Of a DNA stretch of 64,000 bases, positions 8,991 to 18,291 are shown piece after piece. Positions within the stretch are counted from its first letter, which is position 1. The number at the start of each line of letters is the position of its first letter. Below the pieces are notes generated by a model, which saw only the letters and a program-made list of their open reading frames with translations, did no database searches and was not told the origin of the DNA. The translations under genes and the position numbers were made by a program. The stretch comes from Leptospira levettii (GTDB lineage Bacteria; Spirochaetota; Leptospiria; Leptospirales; Leptospiraceae), in assembly GCF_002812085.1 (NCBI RefSeq), contig NZ_NPDM01000001.1, forward strand, positions 930,001 through 994,000, in the 5' to 3' direction.

Positions 8991-10124
8991 GTGCAAAAAC
9001 GAATCGGAAAGAATACAAAAAATTTAAAGACTCATCCATTGGGAATTTTGTTTGTATTGTCACTTTTTTTGCTTTTTTCTTATCCACATTCGATTCTTCC
9101 TCAAACCTCAACTAACAAACGCTATGTTTTCATTCTAGATGCTAGTGGTTCCATGTCTGAGAAATGGGATGGCAAAACGCGAATGGCCGTTGCCAAAGAA
9201 AAACTCATTCAGGTATTGAGTGGACTGCCTAAAGATGCAAGTGTTGGTCTTGTGGCGTATGGAAACAGAATTGCAGGTTGCCAATCCGCAAGATTGTATC
9301 ACCCGATCCAAAAAGGAGGAGCAAATGTCGTGAGCCAAAAACTCGCCACAATTGTCCCTGCAGGTTCTACTCCTATCGCTCAAACCTTACAAGTAGTAGG
9401 CGAATACTTATTAAATGACCAAGTGGAAACTGAAATTATTTTTATCTCTGATGGTGTGGAAAGTTGTGAAGGAGATCCAAAATCTGTTTTGTACAATTGG
9501 CGCCAGTCTGGAAAAAAATTTCGCCTCCAGATCCTTGGCATCGACATCGATCCGAAAGGTGAAGAAGACTTAAAACGACTCTCCATTTTGGGAGAAGGAA
9601 ATTATTTTCCTTTAAAAGGACCAGAGGACTACGACCGTTCTTTCCAAAAGATTTTTTCCCATTTGCAAACACCAGAAACAAATGGAAACTTCACAAACCT
9701 TCCGATTACACCTCCTATGGATTCCTCACTCCCAACCAGTGCAAACATTGGTAAAATTCATATCGTCAATATCTTACCGTATGAAGAAGGAACGGAAAAT
9801 GGGTATATCATAAATTATGAATATTCCGCGTCCCATTATACCGAATACATGATCCAACTTTACCTATACCCAGTAGAAGAAAAACACAGAAGTTTTCCCA
9901 TCCCTCCCCTTCGGGAAAGGCGAATGGGAGACCTCGTTAGCCAAAAAATTGAATTGAAGTTAGGAAAAGAAGGAAAAGGAAAATTTGTGATTCCCTTACC
10001 ACCTGGAAAACGAATGAAATCATCCCTCGAACTCTGGGATATGACAGGGGTTCCCAAAATTATTGCCCTTTCTGATGAAAAACACATTCACGATAAATCC
10101 AATTTTGACCGAAATGATAGGTAA
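8991..10124 (+). CDS. Exported VWA-domain protein
   Basis: A 377-residue protein starting with GTG. An N-terminal hydrophobic segment at residues 17-31 serves as a signal or anchor. A von Willebrand factor A domain follows, with a complete MIDAS metal site: DASGS at residues 50-54, a Thr in PAGSTPIAQ and an Asp in IFISDGVESC. Such domains bind proteins through Mg2+. The second half (about residues 235-377) is beta-rich and unrecognised. The stop and the next start overlap as TAATG, so it is coupled to a periplasmic TPR-like protein. The pair resembles envelope-surveillance or assembly modules of the CoxE/BatA type, though no AAA ATPase is adjacent. Confidence 0.85.
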   Translation: MQKRIGKNTKNLKTHPLGILFVLSLFLLFSYPHSILPQTSTNKRYVFILDASGSMSEKWDGKTRMAVAKEKLIQVLSGLPKDASVGLVAYGNRIAGCQSARLYHPIQKGGANVVSQKLATIVPAGSTPIAQTLQVVGEYLLNDQVETEIIFISDGVESCEGDPKSVLYNWRQSGKKFRLQILGIDIDPKGEEDLKRLSILGEGNYFPLKGPEDYDRSFQKIFSHLQTPETNGNFTNLPITPPMDSSLPTSANIGKIHIVNILPYEEGTENGYIINYEYSASHYTEYMIQLYLYPVEEKHRSFPIPPLRERRMGDLVSQKIELKLGKEGKGKFVIPLPPGKRMKSSLELWDMTGVPKIIALSDEKHIHDKSNFDRNDR

Positions 10125-10654
10125 TGAGACAGAATTCTAATATTCGGAAGTGTTTTGTTCTGGGAATTTTATTCCTTTTCTGTTTTGGATTTGGAGTTTT
10201 CCATCCCCTTCTCGCTGAACGTTCCACCCAATCTGTTTTTGCCAAAGAAAGGGACAAACAAGCAGACCTTCTCTACCAAAAAGCAAAAGAATTTTTAGAA
10301 GACCGTAACCATTACCAATCAGTCGAAACTTGCAAAAGTTTTTTGATTTTGTACCCTGGGCATCCCAAAACGAGAGAGGTTCGAAAAACCTTAAGTGCCA
10401 ATTACCGAATGACTGGTGACATTTTGGCTCTTGCAGAGAATGAACTCAAAATCTACAAAGAATTTCCCAATACAGAAGAAGGCCTAGAATCTTACTTATT
10501 GTCTGGTAAAGCCTATGTGCGTATGGGCAGAGAAGACAAAGCCTATCAGATTTTTCAGGACATTATCAAAAATACGTATTCGAGTAAAATTGCCCAAGAA
10601 GCAGAATTAGAACTGACTCAGATGGAAATTTTAGGAGAGAGTAAAAATAAGTAA
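10124..10654 (+). CDS. Exported TPR-like / BamD-YbgF-like protein
   Basis: A 176-residue protein with a clear N-terminal signal (CFVLGILFLFCFGFGVFHPLLAE). Helical repeats follow: ADLLYQKAKEFLEDRNHYQSVETCKSFLILYPGHPKTREVRKTL, then LSGKAYVRMGREDKAYQIFQDIIKNTYSSKIAQEAELEL. The spacing and the Y-P-x-H-P-K turns are those of tetratricopeptide repeats in BamD/CpoB-type periplasmic proteins. It is translationally coupled to the upstream VWA gene, so both probably act in the same periplasmic complex. A more precise role cannot be read from the sequence. Confidence 0.75.
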   Translation: MRQNSNIRKCFVLGILFLFCFGFGVFHPLLAERSTQSVFAKERDKQADLLYQKAKEFLEDRNHYQSVETCKSFLILYPGHPKTREVRKTLSANYRMTGDILALAENELKIYKEFPNTEEGLESYLLSGKAYVRMGREDKAYQIFQDIIKNTYSSKIAQEAELELTQMEILGESKNK

Positions 10655-10732
10655 TTTTTACGAAAATATTGCCCTAGGGATCTCCGATAATAAACTAGGC
10701 ACGTTGAGCAAAAAGGGTCCAGAGATTTAAGA

Positions 10733-11944
10733 ATGTCGTTTTTTCAAATGGTTACTTTCCCAGCGAACTCCTACATCATTGTAGAGGGGAAAAAGGATGC
10801 GAACAATTTCTATATCATCCGTGAGGGGAAGGTACGTGTCACTCGCGAGACAGCTGTTGTTGGTGAGGACCCCAATCAGGTTTTAGGACCAGGTGACTTT
10901 TTTGGTGTTGTTGCTGCGATGAGCCAACACCCACAGATTGAATCTGCAACTTCCCTTACCAATGTATCTTTAATCTCTGTTAGTTACGACCAGTTTGGAA
11001 CCCTCATCCAAAAATCAACTGCCGTTGCGATGAATATCATTCGTTTCTTCTCGATGAAGTTACGACAATTTGATACAACCATCACTAGATTATCCTTTCG
11101 AAATGCTGTTGAAGAAGATCCAAACGAACTTTTTAAGATTGGAGAATATTATTTCCAACAGCAAAATACATCACACGCTACGTTTGCTTACCAAAGTTAT
11201 TTAAAACACCTTCCCAATGGTCAATTTGTACCGCAGGCAAAACTGCGATTACAAACCATAAACCAACCTTTCCAATCAGCTCCTATTGATTATACTAAGT
11301 TCAATCGTAATTACAAAGACAGCGAAATGATCTTTTGTGAACATGAGCCTGGTAAAGAACTCTTCATCTTACAAAGTGGAAAGGTTAAAATTTCAAAAAT
11401 CGTAAACCAAAACGAGGTGATGCTCGCGGTTCTCCAAGCGGGAGACATTTTTGGTGAGATGGCAATTTTAGATAATAAACCACGTTCTGCTTCTGCAGTG
11501 GCAGCGGGTGATGTGGAACTCCTAGCGATCAACAAAGCCAACTTCGAAGGCATGGTGAAAGCTCAACCACAACTTGCGACCCGACTCATCACACTTTTGT
11601 CCGAACGGATTTGGATTGCTTACAAACAATTAGCAAACCTTCTTCTCAAAGACCCACAAGGTCGAATTGTGGACACACTCATGACCCTTGCGGAAAAAAA
11701 TCGAATCAAAGTAGCGCCCAAACAAGCCTATAATTTTGAGATTGGAACGAAAGACCTTCTGAAGATGGTGGGTCTCACTGATCCAAAAGACGAACTGATC
11801 ATTTCCGATATCATGAAAAATAATAAATTTATTCGCTTGGACATGGGAAAAATTGTTTGTTCCGACATGGCAGAATTAGAAAAACTCGTCCAATTCTATC
11901 ATAAAAAGGCTAATATGGAGAATAAGCTCAAGAAGTTGAAATAA
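10733..11944 (+). CDS. CRP-like regulator with tandem cyclic-nucleotide-binding domains
   Basis: A 403-residue protein with two cNMP-binding folds, residues about 8-120 and 200-310. The second has a complete phosphate-binding cassette (FGEMAILDNKPRSASA, with Gly-Glu and Arg). The first has GPGDFFGVVAAMSQHPQIESA and lacks the Arg, so it probably does not bind the nucleotide normally. The last about 95 residues (DPQGRIVDTLMTLAEKNR through LLKMVGLTDPKDELIISDIMKNNKFIRL) resemble a Crp-type winged helix. A STAS protein and an adenylate cyclase follow on the same strand, giving a plausible cAMP sensing context. DNA binding is inferred rather than shown by a strong motif. Confidence 0.8.
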   Translation: MSFFQMVTFPANSYIIVEGKKDANNFYIIREGKVRVTRETAVVGEDPNQVLGPGDFFGVVAAMSQHPQIESATSLTNVSLISVSYDQFGTLIQKSTAVAMNIIRFFSMKLRQFDTTITRLSFRNAVEEDPNELFKIGEYYFQQQNTSHATFAYQSYLKHLPNGQFVPQAKLRLQTINQPFQSAPIDYTKFNRNYKDSEMIFCEHEPGKELFILQSGKVKISKIVNQNEVMLAVLQAGDIFGEMAILDNKPRSASAVAAGDVELLAINKANFEGMVKAQPQLATRLITLLSERIWIAYKQLANLLLKDPQGRIVDTLMTLAEKNRIKVAPKQAYNFEIGTKDLLKMVGLTDPKDELIISDIMKNNKFIRLDMGKIVCSDMAELEKLVQFYHKKANMENKLKKLK

Positions 11945-11992
11945 CTTCTTGCCAAACAATTTCTCCTGACTTATGTTAGAGGCCAAAGAAAT

Positions 11993-12298
11993 ATGAGCGA
12001 TAAGATATTAGTGGAAGAAAAGGGAAACACGATCCGTGTTCGCTTTATGGACCAAATCCTGGACGGAAATGCTCCCGAGTTACGGGAAATTTTAGCAGAT
12101 ATTTTGGAAAAGAATGTCCAAGAAATTTATTTGGATTTGGAAAAGGTTGTCATTGTGAGTTCCCTCGGGATCTCTCGTCTCCTCTCGTTTAAGAACAAAG
12201 CAGACGAAAAGAAAATGACTGTCAAAATTGTAAACATCCAAGACAAGTTAAAAGAAACTCTGAAAAAATTGATGTTAGATCAGTTTTTTGGAATTTAA
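11993..12298 (+). CDS. STAS-domain anti-sigma-factor antagonist
   Basis: A 101-residue single STAS domain of the SpoIIAA/RsbV type. The motif IYLDLEKVVIVSSLGISRLLSF places Ser57 where the phosphorylated serine sits in the family. Such proteins free a sigma factor or a partner enzyme by binding an anti-sigma kinase when dephosphorylated. No RsbW-like kinase or PP2C phosphatase is adjacent. The neighbours are a CRP-like protein and an adenylate cyclase, so it could instead modulate one of these. Confidence 0.88.
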   Translation: MSDKILVEEKGNTIRVRFMDQILDGNAPELREILADILEKNVQEIYLDLEKVVIVSSLGISRLLSFKNKADEKKMTVKIVNIQDKLKETLKKLMLDQFFGI

Positions 12299-12364
12299 TT
12301 CAATTCAACGACCCACTCTTTTATAAAACCCCTTTCGGTATTTCAAACACAATAGCATCGTTTG

Positions 12365-12395
12365 GAATTCCATTGGGGGAATTCGAGTTTTTCCT
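12365..12395 (+). terminator. Possible Rho-independent terminator after the STAS gene
   Basis: GAATTCC (12365-12371) pairs with GGAATTC (12378-12384) around a 6-base loop and is followed by GAGTTTTT. The stem is short and only moderately G+C rich, so termination is plausible but not certain. If it works, the cyclase gene has its own promoter. Confidence 0.4.
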
Positions 12396-12463
12396 TTCCA
12401 CAACCTTACTCACTTCATATTTTGATTTGATTTTCTAACTGCTTGGTTTTTGATTCAACCCCT

Positions 12464-13804
12464 ATGTCCAAACGCGTTCAAAAACTTTTATACCGGATAC
12501 AACTTGCACACCTTACAAAAGGTTTGAATGATGAAACTGCCCGTGCCTTACGAGTGAATGCGACCTTCCAAGTGGTAATGTTTTTATTACCAACTCTTCT
12601 TGTTCCCGTCATCATCTTCACGGAACCAAAAGAGACCCATCTCACATCTTTTATATCCTACTTTTTACTCGTGATTCCTTTAGGTTTTGCTCGATTTTTA
12701 CTCTATCGCGGAAAGTTTACTCTAAGTGCTGTCATCACTTTACTCACTAGTAATTTTCATATTCTATGTCTTACGTATTTCCAAGCAGATGATCCCGCAC
12801 CCTTGGGATTTTTACTCTTTTCCATTATACCCTTTATCATGATTCCGAGAAAAAACAGATATATTCGTATTTTCTTTGTTAGCTTGTCTTCATCTTTATT
12901 TTTAGGATCAATGTTTTATTATCGAGTAATGGGCGGAGAAGGACTCTATGGTCCACCAAAATGGGTAGTACCAGCTGATTATCTAATGCCTCCACTCGTT
13001 ATGGTTGTTTTCTTTTTTATACTTTTAATCAATCAATTTGTAAAAGCAGTAAACCAAGCAGAAGACAAACTCATTGCAGAAAATTATAAATCTGAAAGTT
13101 TATTGTTAAATATTTTACCTGTGGATGTCGCAAGAGAATTAAAACAGAATGGAGTCAGTAAACCAAAACATTTTAGGTCTGCTACAGTTTGTTTTACTGA
13201 TTTTGAAGGATTTACTAAAATTGCAGAGACATTATCACCGACAGAACTTGTAGAGGAATTGGATCGGTGTTTTTCCTATTTTGATAGCCTTATGGAACGC
13301 CACAATTTGGAAAAACTCAAAACCATAGGTGATAGTTATATGTTTGTTGGTGGAATACCCAAACCAAACAAAACTCATGCTATTGATTGTGTCCTTGCCG
13401 CATTGGAAATCCAAGCCTTTATGAACCAAATGAAGGAAATCAAAGAAGGTCAAGGATTCCCGTATTGGCAACTTCGACTGGGAATCCATTCTGGAGAACT
13501 CATCGCTGGTGTGATTGGTGATAAAAAATTCGCATACGATGTTTGGAGTGATACTGTCAATACAGCAAGTCGGTGTGAATCTTCTGGAATGACAGGGAAA
13601 ATCAATATTTCAGCTGAAACATATGCTTTGGTGAAGGATTTTTTCCAGTGTGAATACCGAGGAGAAATCCCTGCCAAACACAAAGGTCAAATCCAAATGT
13701 ATTTTGTGGAAGGATTACTTCCCGAATTACAAAGGGAAGGACATCCCAAAATTCCAAACCAAGAGTTTATCAATCGATACAAAACTCTCGCAGATAAATC
13801 CTAA
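12464..13804 (+). CDS. Membrane class III adenylate cyclase
   Basis: A 446-residue enzyme predicted to make cAMP. The N-terminal half carries about six membrane helices. The C-terminal half is a class III cyclase domain with metal-binding Asp246 (CFTDFEGF) and Asp290 (KTIGDSYM). Lys286 is the adenine-specifying position, the Asp of FAYDVWSD fits ATP rather than GTP specificity, and VNTASRCES carries the transition-state Asn and Arg. All catalytic positions are present, so it should act as a homodimer. The ATG at 12464 is preferred to a TTG seven codons upstream. It lies downstream of the tandem cNMP-binding protein, the likely effector. Confidence 0.92.
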   Translation: MSKRVQKLLYRIQLAHLTKGLNDETARALRVNATFQVVMFLLPTLLVPVIIFTEPKETHLTSFISYFLLVIPLGFARFLLYRGKFTLSAVITLLTSNFHILCLTYFQADDPAPLGFLLFSIIPFIMIPRKNRYIRIFFVSLSSSLFLGSMFYYRVMGGEGLYGPPKWVVPADYLMPPLVMVVFFFILLINQFVKAVNQAEDKLIAENYKSESLLLNILPVDVARELKQNGVSKPKHFRSATVCFTDFEGFTKIAETLSPTELVEELDRCFSYFDSLMERHNLEKLKTIGDSYMFVGGIPKPNKTHAIDCVLAALEIQAFMNQMKEIKEGQGFPYWQLRLGIHSGELIAGVIGDKKFAYDVWSDTVNTASRCESSGMTGKINISAETYALVKDFFQCEYRGEIPAKHKGQIQMYFVEGLLPELQREGHPKIPNQEFINRYKTLADKS

Positions 13805-13846
13805 GACAAAATCATTTCTCTTTGGATTTACCTTTGTGGTGTGAGT

Positions 13847-14863
13847 TTAGAATCCTTGTGCTTTTAAATCTGCTTCCATCATAATTTTCACAAGTTCTTT
13901 GAACTTTACTTTTGGTTCCCAACCTAATTGGCGTTTTGCTTTCTCAGGATTTCCAATGAGTAGTTCTACTTCAGTTGGTCGGTAGTACTTTGGATCAATT
14001 TTGACAAGGACTTGGCCAGTTTTTTTGTCCTTTCCAATTTCGTTATCTTCCTTTCCTTCCCAAACCACTTCATAACCAGCAATTTTGTAAGACTCTTCAA
14101 TGAATTCACGGACTGTGTGAGTTTCATTGGTAGCCACAACATAATCATCTGGTTTCTCTTTTTGTAACATCATCCACATCATCTCAACGTAGTCAGGAGC
14201 ATAACCCCAGTCACGTTTTGAATCAATGTTACCCATAGTAATAAAAGGAAGTTTGCCTGCTTTGACTGCTGAAACACCAAGAGTGATTTTTCTCGTTACG
14301 AAGGTTTCTCCACGTCTTGGAGATTCGTGATTGAATAAAATTCCATTTGATGCATGCAAGTTGTACGCTTCTCTGTAGTTCACAACTGCCCAATATGCAT
14401 ACAATTTTGCGACTGCATAAGGGGATCGTGGATAAAATGGTGTTTTTTCTGTCTGTGGAACTTCTTGCACAAGTCCATACAATTCAGATGTTGATGCTTG
14501 GTAGAATCTTGAGTTAATGCCTGTTTGTTTGATTGCATCTAATATTCTCAATGTTCCAACCGCATCCACTTCTGCTGTGTATTCAGGGACTTCGAAAGAC
14601 ACTTGAACATGGGACTGAGCAGCTAAATTGTAAATTTCCGATGGTTGGATTTTTTCAAGAATACGATTGAGATTGGAAGAATCAGTGAGATCCCCATAAT
14701 GCAAATGGAGTTTTGGGTTTCCATGGAGGTGTTCAATGCGATTCCGATTGAATAAACTCGTTCTGCGGACGATACCATGGACTTCGTATCCTTTTTGTAA
14801 GAGGAGTTCTGCTAGGTAGGAACCATCTTGGCCTGTGATTCCTGTGATAAGTGCTTTTTTCAT
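13847..14863 (-). CDS. gmd: GDP-mannose 4,6-dehydratase
   Basis: Extended short-chain dehydrogenase converting GDP-mannose to GDP-4-keto-6-deoxymannose, the precursor of GDP-fucose, rhamnose or perosamine for surface polysaccharide. The 338 residues show the Rossmann motif [29 protein letters not shown], the catalytic STSELYG with [11 protein letters not shown] (Tyr-x-x-x-Lys), and family-specific [17 protein letters not shown]. The epimerase/reductase that usually follows is not adjacent, and the gene stands alone, convergent with the cyclase. Assignment is secure. Confidence 0.97.
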   Translation of the reverse strand: MKKALITGITGQDGSYLAELLLQKGYEVHGIVRRTSLFNRNRIEHLHGNPKLHLHYGDLTDSSNLNRILEKIQPSEIYNLAAQSHVQVSFEVPEYTAEVDAVGTLRILDAIKQTGINSRFYQASTSELYGLVQEVPQTEKTPFYPRSPYAVAKLYAYWAVVNYREAYNLHASNGILFNHESPRRGETFVTRKITLGVSAVKAGKLPFITMGNIDSKRDWGYAPDYVEMMWMMLQKEKPDDYVVATNETHTVREFIEESYKIAGYEVVWEGKEDNEIGKDKKTGQVLVKIDPKYYRPTEVELLIGNPEKAKRQLGWEPKVKFKELVKIMMEADLKAQGF

Positions 14864-15021
14864 AGATCAGTGAACAGTTTTTCAAAATTCTTTCGAAAGA
14901 AAAGGAAAAATGGAGAAAGTCTGGCGAATAATCTCAAATTTCCCACCAAAACAAACCATTCCAAATTCGAGTTCGGGGGATACGAAACCAAACTTCCAAT
15001 GAATTTGGACTGGGATTGTGT

Positions 15022-15052
15022 AAAATGGGCAGGTTAGAAACAAAACTGCCCA
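15022..15052 (-). terminator. Rho-independent terminator for the DUF1501 gene
   Basis: On the minus strand the 7-base stem TGGGCAG/CTGCCCA (15046-15052 with 15026-15032) has a 13-base loop and is followed directly by TTTT. It begins 13 bases after the DUF1501 stop codon. Confidence 0.55.
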
Positions 15053-15065
15053 AAATGGGGACGGT

Positions 15066-16361
15066 TCAAAACAAGTCTTCGATGATTTTAGCCTTTTTCG
15101 TTGTGAGTAAAAAAGGTCGTCCAAAGGAATTGGTAAGTTCTCCCTCTGGATCCACTCCACTTGCTTTGTAAATGGTTGCGATGAGATCTCTTAGATGAAC
15201 GGCTTCATTTGGTTTTGTTGGTTTGGCACCCAGTTCATCCGTTTCTCCAAAAACAAATCCTTTGTCAATGGGACCACCTCCTAAAAGAGTGGACCACACT
15301 TTGGGATGGTGATCACGTCCATCTCTTGATCCAACATCCGGTGTCCTTCCAAACTCACTGGTTAATACGAATAATGTTTGTTTTATGAGGCCAGTTTGGT
15401 TTAGGTCTTCGAGAAGAGCAGCAATTCCCATATCGGTTTCTTTCATTATTTTTGTGATTTGAGCTTTGTTACCTGTATGCGTGTCCCAACCTCCAATCGA
15501 AATGTGGATGAAGGGAACTTCTTGTTTGGCAAGGCGTTTCGCAAGTAACATTGCCTTTCCTTGCCAGGTAGTTCCGTAACGTGCTTTGGTTTTTTCGTCT
15601 TCTAAACTAATTCGAAAACTATCAATGTCTTTTGAATTTCGAAATTCTTCTGCTGCCATTAACATTTTTTTCCAATGTTTTGTTTCCTTCGATGGATACG
15701 TTTTAGAAAATTCATCGTTCATAAAGGAAACTAAGTCTTTTCTTCGTAAAAGCCTTTCATCAGAATATTTACCATACGAAGGATTTAAATGTTGGATGGG
15801 TTCATCCACATTTCCCACATGATAACCTGAATAATTGATTCCTAAAAATCCAGAATTTCCATTTTTGCCACCTCGACCACCAATCGACACATAACTTGGG
15901 AAATACGAAGATTTAAGCTTTGATTTTTTAGCATAGGCAATCACAGATCCAAAATGTGGAATGTCAGGGAAACCCATCGCTTCCGTCATTCGGTATCCTG
16001 TTCCAAGTAACATTTGTGCAAATCCATGGTCTCCATCTTCACTCCATGTGGATCTGATGATGCCTATCGAATGGAGTTGTTTTGCAGTGAGAGAAAATGG
16101 TTCGAGTAAAGAGAGACCTGAGATAATGGATGGCACTTTGGAAAAAGCACTATTTGGTTTTGGATCCAAGGTATCTACATGGCTCATCCCACCCATCATC
16201 TCTATAAAGATCACTGATTTTACCTTTGAAGGAAGAGTTATGGATTCAGGTTCTTTTTCATCTTCATCAGCATGAAGGGAAACAAATGGATTTTGGGATA
16301 AAAGAAACGATCCCATTCCAAGACTCAACATTGTTTTTGTTAAAAATTCTTTGCGATCCAT
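15066..16361 (-). CDS. DUF1501 sulfatase-like exported protein
   Basis: A 431-residue protein of the DUF1501 family, distantly related to sulfatases and alkaline phosphatases. Visible family landmarks are FIEMMGGMSHVDTLDPKP, SIGGWDTHTG and LTSEFGRTPDVGSRDGRDHHPKVWSTLLGGGPIDKGFVFGETDE. The N-terminus has a hydrophobic export signal (MLSLGMGSFLLSQNPFVSLHA) without a visible twin arginine. It follows a DUF1549/DUF1553 gene after a 9-base gap, the usual partner in Planctomycetes. The biochemical role is unknown, but the pair is generally thought to act on extracellular substrates. Confidence 0.9.
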   Translation of the reverse strand: MDRKEFLTKTMLSLGMGSFLLSQNPFVSLHADEDEKEPESITLPSKVKSVIFIEMMGGMSHVDTLDPKPNSAFSKVPSIISGLSLLEPFSLTAKQLHSIGIIRSTWSEDGDHGFAQMLLGTGYRMTEAMGFPDIPHFGSVIAYAKKSKLKSSYFPSYVSIGGRGGKNGNSGFLGINYSGYHVGNVDEPIQHLNPSYGKYSDERLLRRKDLVSFMNDEFSKTYPSKETKHWKKMLMAAEEFRNSKDIDSFRISLEDEKTKARYGTTWQGKAMLLAKRLAKQEVPFIHISIGGWDTHTGNKAQITKIMKETDMGIAALLEDLNQTGLIKQTLFVLTSEFGRTPDVGSRDGRDHHPKVWSTLLGGGPIDKGFVFGETDELGAKPTKPNEAVHLRDLIATIYKASGVDPEGELTNSFGRPFLLTTKKAKIIEDLF

Positions 16362-16370
16362 TATGGTTCC

Positions 16371-18206
16371 TTAATTGATATGTTGGAATTCTTGACTATT
16401 TAAAAGAGCCCAAAAGAGATCTTGTAACAAATCTTTGTCGAAAACTGTATCTGGTTTCGTTTGGTAGGATTTTATTTTTTCAATTTCCCCTTTTGTAGGG
16501 AAACGACCTAACAATCGAAAGTATAAATTTTGAATCACGAGGTTCATCGATTTTGACTGATCAAATTCGGCTTTCACAAGGGATTGGTTATTGCCAAAAT
16601 CCCAAACTAGTTTTCCAACCACACGACCATTCATTAAGGTTAACATCTGTTCGATCGTAAGTTCAGAAATGTCATCAGATATATCAACTCTTTGTCCAGA
16701 ACCAAACACGGCAAGGATGGAATGATAGGGAGCTGGCCTTTCAACTTCCACTGCATTTGCAATTTCTTTTGGATTGTCTAAAGGAATCCGAATGGTACCA
16801 ACACCTGTTAAATCATATGGTTTTTGACCCATGAGATTGGTCAAAAAGGAAAGATTTCGTTCTCTGATATTCCCTACCTTTTGTAAGTCAGAAACTCGGA
16901 TGAGAGAGTTAAGGAGTTGGTCACTGTCCAATCGTTTTGGAGTAAAAAATTGGATTGGATCATCCTTTCCTGATTGGCTAGTGACACTTCGCATATAGGC
17001 ATTGGAAGTAACGATGTACAATACCAATTCTTTTAGTTTTAGTTTGTTTGCTAAAAAGTATGCGTCCAAATGGTTTAGAATTTCTTCTCCTTGGACAACT
17101 GTATCTTCATTCCAATCATCAAGTGGTGTAAAAAAACTCCATCCCATGAGTTCAGTCCACACCCGGTTAATGATTACCTTGCGGAATCTATCATTCGATT
17201 TGTCTGTTAACCATGATGCAAAAACCTTTCTTCGATCTTCACCTGGTTTTAGGATCGCTTCCTTACCATCTAAAAATTTAGGTCTTACTAAATCTCCTCC
17301 AGGAGCATCATCAGTATGGGGGAAACGAAGGCCCAACTTAGGTTCGAAATACAAAGTAGCATATTCTAGTTCGTATTTTTTTTGGTAGTCTTTCCTTTGT
17401 TCATCGGTCCATTTGTTCCAATTGTCTCGGTTCCATTCATTATTTTTATCTTGGAGGTTTTTTTGTTCCTCCATTGGCAAATGAACTTCTAACTCTCTTG
17501 GAACATAACTGACTGTTTTTCCATATCGATTGGCTTCCCAACTACCATCCCGAAAGTATTGCTGGCTAAAAAATGCTGCGAGTGCATAATAATCTCTTCT
17601 CGTAAAATCGGAAATATAGGGATGGTCATGGCACCTCGCACATGCCACTCGTTTTGCATAAAATAATCTACCAACATACTCTGCTGTTTGTAACGGGTCT
17701 GCTCCATCACGAATGTAAAAGATAGTAGCAGGAGATTCTTTCACTGAACCAGTGGAAAGGAACATTTCTGTTACCAACTGGTCGTATGGTTTATTGGCAT
17801 GAATGGAATTGGCTAAGTATTGGAAAAACGTTCCGGTTGGGATTTTTCTCCCTTTGGATTTATCACGGAACATGGCCGCAAATTGATTCCCCCAATATTC
17901 CGCAAATTCTGGCTGTTTTAAAAAACGAACTGCATATGATTCTAATGTTTCCTCTTTAGAATTTTCTAATTCACTCCATTCCGATACATTGGGAATCACT
18001 CCACGTAAATGAAGAGATAATCGACGGAAGATTGTTTTTTTGTCCGCCTTTTCTATATTAGGTGATATTTTGGAATACAGTTGATCTAAAGGATGAACTG
18101 CATTCTGTTTTGAACGTGAAAAAACATAACTCAAAGATCCAACTAGGAACAACACGGATAGAATGAGTAGAACGTAATTTCGGATTGGAAGGAATACCAT
18201 TCTCAT
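16371..18206 (-). CDS. DUF1549/DUF1553 exported protein with CxxCH motif
   Basis: A 611-residue protein with an N-terminal signal or anchor (YVLLILSVLFLVGSLSYVF). The DUF1549 part contains FLSTGSVKES and the signature RVACARCHDHPYISDFTRRDYYALAAFFSQ. This includes a CxxCH that could carry a c-type haem or a metal. The DUF1553 part contains FASWLTDKSNDRFRKVIINRVWTELMGWSFFTPLDDW and later YDLTGVGTIRI. It sits 9 bases before the DUF1501 gene in the same operon. This pairing is abundant in Planctomycetes and sparse elsewhere. Substrate and partner are not known. Confidence 0.88.
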   Translation of the reverse strand: MRMVFLPIRNYVLLILSVLFLVGSLSYVFSRSKQNAVHPLDQLYSKISPNIEKADKKTIFRRLSLHLRGVIPNVSEWSELENSKEETLESYAVRFLKQPEFAEYWGNQFAAMFRDKSKGRKIPTGTFFQYLANSIHANKPYDQLVTEMFLSTGSVKESPATIFYIRDGADPLQTAEYVGRLFYAKRVACARCHDHPYISDFTRRDYYALAAFFSQQYFRDGSWEANRYGKTVSYVPRELEVHLPMEEQKNLQDKNNEWNRDNWNKWTDEQRKDYQKKYELEYATLYFEPKLGLRFPHTDDAPGGDLVRPKFLDGKEAILKPGEDRRKVFASWLTDKSNDRFRKVIINRVWTELMGWSFFTPLDDWNEDTVVQGEEILNHLDAYFLANKLKLKELVLYIVTSNAYMRSVTSQSGKDDPIQFFTPKRLDSDQLLNSLIRVSDLQKVGNIRERNLSFLTNLMGQKPYDLTGVGTIRIPLDNPKEIANAVEVERPAPYHSILAVFGSGQRVDISDDISELTIEQMLTLMNGRVVGKLVWDFGNNQSLVKAEFDQSKSMNLVIQNLYFRLLGRFPTKGEIEKIKSYQTKPDTVFDKDLLQDLFWALLNSQEFQHIN

Positions 18207-18291
18207 ATGGCAAAGATTCTATGTTGGATTTTGTGAATTGAAAATATTTTTCTTGCAAAAGTCAATTTTTTCCGGATAAACCTTGGTTGCG

